NCBI GenBank assembly: GCA_020434085.1
Contig: JAGRBM010000182.1
Coordinates: 1 to 5,971 of the forward strand
Direction of reading: 5' to 3'
DNA length: 5,971 nucleotides
Source of the DNA: Chrysiogenia bacterium
GTDB taxonomy: Bacteria; JAGRBM01
Within the stretch, counting starts at the first letter, position 1. Each line of letters starts with the position of its first letter. The notes below the pieces were generated by a model that saw nothing but the letters and a program-made list of their open reading frames with translations, was not told the origin of the DNA and ran no database searches. Made by a program: the position numbers and the translations under genes. This document shows positions 1 through 5,971 of the stretch, piece by piece.

Positions 1-80
1 CCCTCGTTGGGGCCCTCGGTAACGCCTTTGACTACCTTGCCAGAGGCCGTGCGGCCTTCCCACGTATACTTCTTCGCCAT
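1..80 (-). CDS. pilC: PilC, type IV pilus inner-membrane platform protein (N-terminal fragment)
   Basis: The minus strand encodes 26 complete codons beginning MAKKYTWEGRTASGKVVKGV before the window edge cuts the gene. The opening M-A-K-(K)-aromatic-x-W-E-G-x-T-x-x-G followed by V-x-K-G is the characteristic start of PilC/GspF-family proteins, which are usually about 400 residues with three membrane segments and two cytoplasmic GspF domains; none of these lies inside the window. PilC sits in the inner membrane, where the PilB and PilT motors act on it to assemble or remove pilins. The start is fixed by a strong AAGGAG site 8 nt upstream. Its place after pilB and pilT matches the pilBTC order of deltaproteobacterial pilus clusters. 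A GspF protein of a type II secretion system would look similar over so short a stretch, but a neighbouring pilT argues for pili. Confidence 0.88.
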   Translation of the reverse strand, partial: MAKKYTWEGRTASGKVVKGVTEGPNE

Positions 81-88
81 GACCCGAT

Positions 89-94
89 CTCCTT
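89..94 (-). promoter_or_regulatory. Ribosome binding site of pilC
   Basis: AAGGAG on the minus strand lies 8 nt before the ATG at 80-78. It is a perfect match to the anti-Shine-Dalgarno core and confirms the pilC start. Confidence 0.85.
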
Positions 95-141
95 GATCGC
101 CGCGAGCCCCACCGGCTGACGCGCCACGCCTGTCGGATGCG

Positions 142-164
142 AGCGGCCACCAATCGGGGCCGCT
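142..164 (-). other. Stem-loop in the pilC leader
   Basis: AGCGGCC (142-148) and GGCCGCT (158-164) form a perfect 7-bp inverted repeat around a 9-nt spacer. It lies between the candidate promoter and the pilC ribosome site, so it could be a leader hairpin or an operator dyad. GC-rich DNA makes chance dyads of this size fairly common. Confidence 0.35.
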
Positions 165-200
165 GTCCATCTCGCCGCGGAACAGAAACGAAACCCCGAA

Positions 201-230
201 AGTCTAACAAATATTGGGCACTTGCGCCAA
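201..230 (-). promoter_or_regulatory. Candidate sigma-70-type promoter for pilC
   Basis: On the minus strand TTGGCG (230-225) is followed after 18 nt by TAGACT (206-201). Each hexamer matches 4 of 6 consensus bases, and the -10 is preceded by TG plus one base, the extended -10 motif. The surrounding AT-rich patch (about 202-215) stands out in a GC-rich gap. A start near 194 would give a leader of roughly 115 nt. This is a motif match only. Confidence 0.3.
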
Positions 231-245
231 CTCCGCGGCGCCGGA

Positions 246-271
246 GGGGGCAGAAACCTTCTGGAGCCCCC
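246..271 (-). other. Dyad with two stacked stems in the pilT-pilC gap
   Basis: CAGAA (251-255) pairs with TTCTG (259-263) around a 3-nt loop, and GGGGG (246-250) pairs with CCCCC (267-271) outside it, with a 3-nt bulge at 264-266 on one side. It follows the larger GC hairpin by about 10 nt in the pil direction. No T-tract follows, so it is not a standard terminator; RNA stabilising or blocking roles are possible. Confidence 0.4.
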
Positions 272-281
272 CAAACGAGAG

Positions 282-311
282 CGGCCCGCGCCGCCAGAGG
301 CGGGCGGGCCG
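282..311 (-). terminator. Strong GC hairpin after pilT, possible partial terminator or 3'-end stabiliser
   Basis: Bases 282-289 pair with 304-311 (8 bp, all G-C), then a single bulged G at 290, then 291-295 pair with 299-303 (5 bp) around the 3-nt loop 296-298. It begins 29 nt past the pilT stop. In the pil direction the stem is followed by TCTCGTTT, which is only weakly T-rich, so full intrinsic termination is doubtful; partial termination or protection of the pilBT message from 3' exonucleases fits as well. Confidence 0.4.
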
Positions 312-339
312 GCACTACCCTTGCTCTTGCTGAGGGAAA

Positions 340-1473
340 TCAGTGGGATTTCTGCGCCGCCATGGCGCCGGTCGCCGTTGCCGAGGCCGCGTGGGGTAGC
401 GGCAGACCGGCGCGCTGGAACATGGTGGCCAGCTCCTCGGGGTCGGAGCTGCGCAGGAATGCGCTCTCCGCCGAGATCAGTCGCTTCTGCGCGAGCGCAA
501 TCAGCGACTGGTTCATGGTCTGCATTCCGTATTTGGTCTGGCCCACCTGCATCTGCGAATACATCTGGTGGATCTTGTCCTCACGGATCAGATTTCGGAT
601 GGCGGGGGTGGGGACCATGATTTCCAGCGCCATCACGCGGCCCGTGCCCGATGCCTTGGGCAGCAGGGTTTGTGAGAGCACACCTTCGAGCACGAAGGAG
701 AGCTGGGCGCGCACCTGGGGCTGCTGATAGGGCGGAAACACGTCGAGAACGCGGTTGATCGTCTGGACACATCCATTCGTATGGAGGGTTCCGAACGCCA
801 TATGGCCCGTTTCAGCGATGGTGAGCGCCGCCTCGATCGTCTCGAGGTCGCGCATTTCGCCCACCAGCACGACGTCCGGATCCTGGCGCAGAATGTATTT
901 GAGCGCCGTCTTGAAACTCTTGGTATCGGCGTGAACTTCACGCTGGTTCACCACGCATTTCTTGTGGGGATGGAGGAACTCGATCGGGTCCTCGATCGTC
1001 ATGATGTGCTCATGACGCTCGGAGTTAATCTTGTCGATGATCGTTGCGAGCGTCGTGGACTTGCCCGACCCCGTGGGGCCGGTCACCAGAACGAGGCCGC
1101 GGGGCTTGTCGGCGATGGAGGCCACCACCTGCGGCAGGCCCAGCTCCTGAAAGCTCAGAATCTTGAACGGAATCACGCGGAAGGCAGCCGCTACGGCGCC
1201 GCGCTGCATGAACACGTTGCCACGGAAACGAGAGAGCCCCTTCACACCGAACGAAAGGTCGAGTTCGTTCTGCTCTTCGAACTGGTGCTTCTGCGAGTCG
1301 GTGAGAATCGAATAGCAAAGCTGCTTGGTGTCGTTGGCGCCCATGGGCGGCACCTTGAGCGGGGTGAGATCACCGTCGATTCGGAGCTGCGGGGGCGAAC
1401 CCGTCGTAATGTGGAGGTCGCTGGCCCCCTTTTCGATCATCGCCTTGAGTAGCTGGTGAAGATTAACAGCCAT
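340..1473 (-). CDS. pilT: PilT, type IV pilus retraction ATPase
   Basis: This 377-residue protein is a cytoplasmic secretion ATPase of the PilT family that drives pilus disassembly, and so twitching motility and DNA uptake, by acting on PilC. Visible motifs are an N-terminal PAS-like region with GASDLHITTGSPP (17-29), Walker A GPTGSGKST (132-140), Asp box TIEDPIE (159-165), Walker B region DPDVVLVGEMRD (198-209, with Glu206), His box TGHMAFGTLHT (222-232), and AIRNLIRE (291-298), the C-terminal signature specific to PilT and needed for retraction. Length is normal for the family apart from an Ala/Thr-rich tail after about residue 360. A longer frame starts at 1551, but MAVNLHQLL at 1473 has an AAGGAAG site 8 nt upstream and matches the usual PilT start, whereas the extra 26 residues look like translated leader. 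It lies 99 nt after pilB and 259 nt before pilC. Confidence 0.97.
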   Translation of the reverse strand: MAVNLHQLLKAMIEKGASDLHITTGSPPQLRIDGDLTPLKVPPMGANDTKQLCYSILTDSQKHQFEEQNELDLSFGVKGLSRFRGNVFMQRGAVAAAFRVIPFKILSFQELGLPQVVASIADKPRGLVLVTGPTGSGKSTTLATIIDKINSERHEHIMTIEDPIEFLHPHKKCVVNQREVHADTKSFKTALKYILRQDPDVVLVGEMRDLETIEAALTIAETGHMAFGTLHTNGCVQTINRVLDVFPPYQQPQVRAQLSFVLEGVLSQTLLPKASGTGRVMALEIMVPTPAIRNLIREDKIHQMYSQMQVGQTKYGMQTMNQSLIALAQKRLISAESAFLRSSDPEELATMFQRAGLPLPHAASATATGAMAAQKSH

Positions 1474-1481
1474 TGCAGTCG

Positions 1482-1488
1482 CTTCCTT
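1482..1488 (-). promoter_or_regulatory. Ribosome binding site of pilT
   Basis: AAGGAAG on the minus strand lies 8 nt before the ATG at 1473-1471. It decides the start in favour of the 377-residue product over the frame that opens at 1551. Confidence 0.8.
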
Positions 1489-1496
1489 GTCGTGTC

Positions 1497-1517
1497 GGCC
1501 GTGCGTTGGGTCCGGCC
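1497..1517 (-). other. Short hairpin just upstream of the pilT ribosome site
   Basis: GGCCG (1497-1501) and CGGCC (1513-1517) are perfect 5-bp arms with an 11-nt loop, ending 8 nt before the pilT ribosome site. On its own it is weak; it matters mainly as the third dyad in the 99-nt pilB-pilT gap. Confidence 0.25.
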
Positions 1518-1523
1518 TGGTCA

Positions 1524-1555
1524 GCCCGCAGAGCCGATGCCAGCGGGCCATCGGC
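1524..1555 (-). other. Two overlapping, mutually exclusive stems in the pilB-pilT gap
   Basis: In the pil direction GCCGATG (1555-1549) pairs perfectly with CATCGGC (1539-1533), giving a 7-bp stem with a 9-nt loop. GCCCGC (1548-1543), inside that loop, pairs perfectly with GCGGGC (1529-1524), giving a 6-bp stem with a 13-nt loop. The arms alternate as in an H-type pseudoknot, but the linkers (0, 3 and 3 nt) look too short for both full stems together, so two alternative hairpins are more likely. No T-tract follows either one. The element lies 18 nt past the pilB stop. Confidence 0.4.
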
Positions 1556-1572
1556 GCGAAGAGTCATCTCGA

Positions 1573-3285
1573 TCAATCGGGAACCGAAATACGGACGACT
1601 TCCTCCAGCGTGGTCATGCCATTCTTGATATGCAGCAGGCCCGACTGGCGCAGCGTGCGCATTCCCAGTTCCATCGCCTCACGCTTGATCTCCAGCGTCG
1701 AGGCACCATTGAGGATCAGTTCCTTGAGCTCGTCGTGCATCAGCATCACGTTGTAAACCGCCACGCGCCCCTTCATGCCGCTGTCATTGCAGACCTTGCA
1801 GCCCTTGCCCCGATAGGGGCTGAAGGTGTCTTTCCAGTCCTCGGGCATGCCCGCATCGATGAGCGCCTTCCAGTTCGCCTCTTCGGGTTCCTTGCACTCG
1901 GGGCAAAGGCGCTTGGCAAGGCGCTGGGCCAGGATCACGTTCACCGAAGACGCCACCAGGAAAGGCTCGACGCCCATGTTCAGAAGGCGCGAGACGGTGG
2001 CCGGCGCGTCGTTGGTATGCAGCGTGGAGAGAACCAGGTGGCCCGTGAGGGCGGCCTTGATCCCGATTTCCGCCGTCTCGAAGTCGCGAATCTCGCCCAC
2101 CAGGATGATGTCGGGATCCTGTCGAAGGAAGCTGCGGAGGGCCGCGGCGAAGTTCAGGCCGATGTCGTCCTTCATCTGCACCTGGTTGATGCCGGCGAAG
2201 TTGAATTCGACGGGATCTTCGGCCGTCGAGATATTCACGTCCTCGGAGTTGAGCTCGGCAAGCGCGGAGTAGAGAGTCGTCGTCTTGCCCGAACCCGTGG
2301 GACCGGTCACCAGGCACATACCATTGGGACGCTCGATGCCGTCTTTCCACTGCGCCAACTGGTAGTCGTCGAATCCGAGCTTCGTCATATCGAGCTGCAG
2401 GTTCGACTGGTCCAGGAGCCGGAGCACGATTTTTTCGCCAAAGAGCGTGGGGCAAACCGACACGCGATAGTCCATCGACTTGTTGCGGCCCATCTTGAGC
2501 TTGATGCGGCCGTCCTGGGGAAGGCGGCGCTCGGCAATATCGAGCGAACTCATGATCTTCAAGCGCGAGGTGATCGCGTTCTTGAGCTTGAGCGGCGGCC
2601 GCATGATTTCTTCGAGGTCACCGTCGGTGCGGTAACGCACGCGGTAGGACTTCTCGTAGGGTTCGATGTGAATGTCGGAGGCGCCGCGCTTGATTGCCTC
2701 CATCAGGATATAGTTGCAGAGCTTGATGACCGGCGCGTCCTCGGATGCCGCGGCCAGGGCGTCCATGTCGACGTCCTCGTCCTCATCGCCGAATTCAACA
2801 CCCTCAAGATCATCCATGCCGTCGAGCAGGTCATCGGTATCGAACTCGTCTTCGGCCTGGAGTGCGGAGTAGTAGCGCTCGGTCGCCTCTTCAATGGCCT
2901 GCTCGGTGGCCACAACCACTTCGATGTTGTAACCGGTGACGAACTTGATGTCGTCGATGGCCATGATGTTCGAGGGATCGGCCATGGCCACGATGAGCGT
3001 GGCACCGGCGCGGTTGACGGGAATCAGCTTGTATTTTTGCGCCTGATCGTGCGGGATCAGCCGGATGACTTCCTCATCGATCTCGAACTCGCTGAGGTTG
3101 ATCGAGGGCACGCCGAACTGCTTCGAGAGGAAGCTGGTCAGCTCACTCTCTTCGACGAGTCCCAGTCGTGTCAGTGTCGTGCCGAGGCGCTCACCGCTCT
3201 TTTTCTGTTCTTCAAGCGCCTGCTGCAGCTGCACCGGGCTGATGAGTTTTTCGCGAACAAGAAGCTCTCCAAGACGACCGCTCAT
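1573..3285 (-). CDS. pilB: PilB, type IV pilus extension ATPase with tandem MshEN c-di-GMP motifs
   Basis: This 570-residue protein is the cytoplasmic hexameric ATPase that powers pilin polymerisation through PilC. The N-terminal MshEN (T2SSE_N) domain carries two 24-residue motifs, at 4-27 and 33-56, then an acidic linker (145-175, 18 of 31 residues Asp or Glu), then GASDIHIEPYEK (201-212) at the start of the N2/ATPase part. The core has Walker A GPTGSGKT (328-335), Asp box TAEDPVE (354-360), Walker B region DPDIILVGEIRD (390-401, Glu398) and His box TGHLVLSTLHTNDA (414-427). A four-cysteine zinc site is intact: CPEC (461-464) and CKVC (496-499). Length is normal for PilB. The start MSGRLGELL has a GGAG site upstream. 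GspE of type II secretion shares these domains, but adjacency to pilT and pilC makes PilB the better call. It is the first gene of the pilBTC set in this window and is divergent from lon. Confidence 0.97.
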   Translation of the reverse strand: MSGRLGELLVREKLISPVQLQQALEEQKKSGERLGTTLTRLGLVEESELTSFLSKQFGVPSINLSEFEIDEEVIRLIPHDQAQKYKLIPVNRAGATLIVAMADPSNIMAIDDIKFVTGYNIEVVVATEQAIEEATERYYSALQAEDEFDTDDLLDGMDDLEGVEFGDEDEDVDMDALAAASEDAPVIKLCNYILMEAIKRGASDIHIEPYEKSYRVRYRTDGDLEEIMRPPLKLKNAITSRLKIMSSLDIAERRLPQDGRIKLKMGRNKSMDYRVSVCPTLFGEKIVLRLLDQSNLQLDMTKLGFDDYQLAQWKDGIERPNGMCLVTGPTGSGKTTTLYSALAELNSEDVNISTAEDPVEFNFAGINQVQMKDDIGLNFAAALRSFLRQDPDIILVGEIRDFETAEIGIKAALTGHLVLSTLHTNDAPATVSRLLNMGVEPFLVASSVNVILAQRLAKRLCPECKEPEEANWKALIDAGMPEDWKDTFSPYRGKGCKVCNDSGMKGRVAVYNVMLMHDELKELILNGASTLEIKREAMELGMRTLRQSGLLHIKNGMTTLEEVVRISVPD

Positions 3286-3295
3286 ATGACTCTTT

Positions 3296-3299
3296 CTCC
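3296..3299 (-). promoter_or_regulatory. Ribosome binding site of pilB
   Basis: GGAG on the minus strand (in the context GGAGAAAG) lies 10 nt before the ATG at 3285-3283. It is slightly far but acceptable, and supports the MSGRLG start. Confidence 0.65.
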
Positions 3300-3308
3300 A
3301 AACATGGG

Positions 3309-3326
3309 CCCGGATTTATTGCCGGG
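3309..3326 (-). other. Hairpin upstream of the pilB ribosome site
   Basis: CCCGG (3309-3313) and CCGGG (3322-3326) form a 5-bp GC stem with an AT-rich 8-nt loop, 9 nt upstream of the GGAG site in the pilB leader. Its closeness to the ribosome site makes a translational role conceivable; it may also be chance. Confidence 0.3.
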
Positions 3327-3344
3327 TTACACGCAGGTTTCGTA

Positions 3345-3381
3345 CATACGCCTTCAGCGCGGGCTCTGCCCGTCATACGCC
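3345..3381. repeat. 8-bp direct repeat flanking a GC hairpin in the pilB leader
   Basis: CATACGCC occurs exactly at 3345-3352 and again at 3374-3381, 29 bp apart start to start. Between them CGGGC (3360-3364) pairs with GCCCG (3368-3372) around the loop TCT. Paired direct repeats close to a gene start can be operator half-sites, but eight bases is short. Confidence 0.3.
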
Positions 3382-3491
3382 CCAAGGGTAGGTTGTTGTC
3401 TGGCCGCCCCCACCTGACGTGGCTGGCCCACAAAACCCCGAAAACACGCACGGTTTCCGGTCCCTGGCAAGTGTAAGTACCTGCAGCGCAG

Positions 3492-3521
3492 ATGGTAGGC
3501 GACCTCGTGCCCGCCAGTCAA
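3492..3521 (-). promoter_or_regulatory. Candidate sigma-70-type promoter for pilB
   Basis: On the minus strand TTGACT (3521-3516; 5 of 6 consensus bases) is followed after 18 nt by TACCAT (3497-3492; 4 of 6). The bases just upstream are AT-rich (ATTT) and an A7 tract lies farther upstream at 3553-3547. A start near 3485 would give a leader of about 200 nt containing the direct repeat and both hairpins. No sigma-54 site of comparable quality was found in the pilB direction. Confidence 0.35.
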
Positions 3522-3670
3522 AATCTACCCTGCAGCCGGGTCCGTGTTTTTTTCGTCAATGACGCATGGCGCAATCAGCATCCCTGCACGAATTCAATGT
3601 AATGGGGGTCACAACTGCCCAAGACGGATCGAAATAGAATATGCTGGAAGCACGGTGAGGTGCCGGCGCG

Positions 3671-3704
3671 CAAAGAATCGCCTTTGAGAGAAGCAACATC
3701 TCAG
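3671..3704 (+). other. Overlapping short dyads in the presumed lon leader
   Basis: CAAAG (3671-3675) can pair with CTTTG (3682-3686), and TGAGA (3685-3689) can pair with TCTCA (3699-3703). The two share bases 3685-3686, so both full stems cannot form at once. They are short and may be chance. Confidence 0.2.
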
Positions 3705-3725
3705 GGGTGTGAGAGCGCCGCCAGG

Positions 3726-3744
3726 CCCGGTTGACCAGACCGGG
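3726..3744 (+). other. 6-bp dyad overlapping a -35-like hexamer upstream of lon
   Basis: CCCGGT (3726-3731) and ACCGGG (3739-3744) are perfect inverted arms around a 7-nt spacer. The dyad overlaps TTGACC at 3731-3736, so if that hexamer is a real -35 element the dyad would be well placed as an operator. Confidence 0.3.
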
Positions 3745-3758
3745 AACGTGGTTAGGTT
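3731..3758 (+). promoter_or_regulatory. Weak candidate promoter for lon
   Basis: TTGACC (3731-3736; 5 of 6 consensus bases) is followed after 16 nt by TAGGTT (3753-3758; 3 of 6). The -35 is good and the -10 poor. Lone -10-like hexamers also occur at 3598-3603 (TGTAAT) and 3635-3640 (TAGAAT), each without a fitting -35. I found no convincing heat-shock sigma-32 pair and no CIRCE-like repeat, although lon is heat-inducible in many bacteria. Confidence 0.2.
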
Positions 3759-3762
3759 GAAA

Positions 3763-3808
3763 CTCACCCCTCTTTGCGAGAGGTGAGGGGGCGTTCCCCG
3801 GCGGACGC
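3763..3808. repeat. Palindromic element upstream of lon, resembling a dispersed intergenic repeat
   Basis: CTCACC (3763-3768) pairs with GGTGAG (3782-3787) and TCT (3771-3773) with AGA (3779-3781), leaving a CC bulge and a TTGCG loop. It is followed by GGGG-CGTT-CCCC (3788-3799) and GCGT...ACGC (3791-3794, 3805-3808), which overlap. The style, a CCTCT...AGAGG palindrome with a TTGCG-like loop and a G-run, resembles REP-like units in other proteobacterial genomes. Whether it is repeated in this genome cannot be seen from one window. Confidence 0.35.
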
Positions 3809-3845
3809 TCCAATGCAGCGGCAAGGCCCTCCTTCCCGCACCCCC

Positions 3846-3851
3846 GAGAGG
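3846..3851 (+). promoter_or_regulatory. Ribosome binding site of lon
   Basis: GAGAGG lies 7 nt before the ATG at 3859. Upstream in the same frame a TGA occurs at 3784-3786 with no ATG, GTG or TTG codon between it and 3859, so the start is unambiguous on this side. Confidence 0.75.
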
Positions 3852-3858
3852 TCACTTC

Positions 3859-5971
<2,113 letters not shown>

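Larger units (their letters stand above)
81..339 (-). other. Structured 259-nt gap between pilT and pilC
   Basis: No convincing gene is present here; open frames that cross it lack a ribosome site or family resemblance. Reading in the pil direction it holds a strong GC hairpin (311-282), a second dyad (271-246), a short dyad CTCCG/CGGAG (246-231), a possible extended -10 promoter (230-201), a 7-bp stem-loop (164-142) and the pilC ribosome site. This is long for a gap inside a pilus operon and suggests that pilC expression is partly uncoupled from pilBT. Confidence 0.6.
3286..3858. other. 573-nt divergent intergenic region between pilB and lon
   Basis: No protein gene is supported here: short frames lack ribosome sites and recognisable products. 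The half next to pilB (about 3286-3560) holds a leader hairpin, an 8-bp direct repeat around another hairpin, a candidate pilB promoter and a run of seven T at 3547-3553 (A7 when read toward pilB). The half next to lon (about 3560-3858) holds isolated -10-like hexamers, a TTGACC -35-like hexamer and a chain of short dyads ending in a longer palindrome 50-95 nt before lon. The size is ample for two divergent control regions and long leaders; an unannotated small RNA cannot be excluded. Confidence 0.6.

Noticed and set aside
137-727. Plus-strand frame running from the pilT-pilC gap into the pilT 3' end
   Set aside because: No ribosome site, composition typical of translated GC-rich non-coding DNA, and most of it lies antisense to pilT.
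781-1452. Plus-strand 223-codon frame antisense to pilT
   Set aside because: It is also in codon register with the real gene and is explained by the same codon bias; the product is not recognisable.
1474-1551. N-terminal extension of PilT by 26 residues
   Set aside because: The extension covers the structured gap and the pilT ribosome site itself; the start at 1473 has the correct spacing and the usual PilT N-terminus.
1456-3417. A 653-codon open frame on the plus strand, antisense to the whole of pilB
   Set aside because: It is exactly in register with pilB codons, so its stops would require TTA, CTA or TCA codons in pilB. These are rare in this GC-rich genome, which leaves the antisense frame open by default. 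The product has no recognisable family and no ribosome site; PilB on the other strand is certain.
3212-3451. Minus-strand 79-codon frame overlapping the pilB start
   Set aside because: It begins with GTG without a convincing ribosome site, overlaps the pilB start in another frame, and its product is not recognisable.
3547-3553. Run of seven T as an intrinsic terminator
   Set aside because: No stable GC hairpin directly precedes it on the plus strand (only a 3-bp CGG/CCG pair with a 2-nt loop), and there is no upstream plus-strand gene to terminate.
3571-3585. Sigma-54-like site toward pilB (GG then GC at the right spacing, TTGC present)
   Set aside because: Only GG, A, G and TTGC match and the -24 block is poor (AGGGAT rather than TGGCAC); it would start about 275 nt before pilB. 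Too weak to list.
3602-3637. An 11-codon plus-strand frame starting at ATG 3602
   Set aside because: No ribosome site and no sign of selection; short frames of this size occur by chance.

Overview
The window looks like chromosomal DNA of a GC-rich Gram-negative bacterium, most likely of the former Deltaproteobacteria (Myxococcota, Desulfobacterota or a related uncultured line). The reasons are the gene order pilB-pilT-pilC, known from Myxococcus and Geobacter, the overall style of PilB and PilT, and a Lon protease of the proteobacterial LonA type. The taxonomic placement is inference from gene order and protein character, not from a search.

Layout. On the minus strand, reading right to left, are pilB (3285-1573), pilT (1473-340) and the first 26 codons of pilC (80-1, cut by the window edge). 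On the plus strand, divergent from pilB, is lon (3859 to the right edge; 704 codons visible, cut just after the catalytic serine). The three genes complete at their 5' ends inside the pil cluster and lon all have clear ribosome binding sites. Three non-coding gaps separate them: 259 nt between pilT and pilC, 99 nt between pilB and pilT, and a 573-nt divergent region between pilB and lon.

How the genes work together. PilB is the hexameric ATPase that powers type IV pilus extension, PilT powers retraction, and PilC is the inner-membrane platform protein through which both act. PilB carries two copies of the MshEN motif that binds cyclic di-GMP in related ATPases, so pilus extension here may be tied to that second messenger. 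Lon is a housekeeping ATP-dependent quality-control protease; its position next to the pilus genes need not mean a functional link.

The genes themselves are ordinary and well conserved, and I see no mobile element, CRISPR array, tRNA, rRNA or new enzyme system. The less ordinary content is in the gaps: a strong GC hairpin, a second dyad and a possible internal promoter between pilT and pilC; two overlapping, mutually exclusive stems between pilB and pilT; and a direct repeat plus several dyads, one of them resembling a dispersed palindromic repeat, in the pilB-lon region. These are pattern-level observations that need comparative or experimental support.
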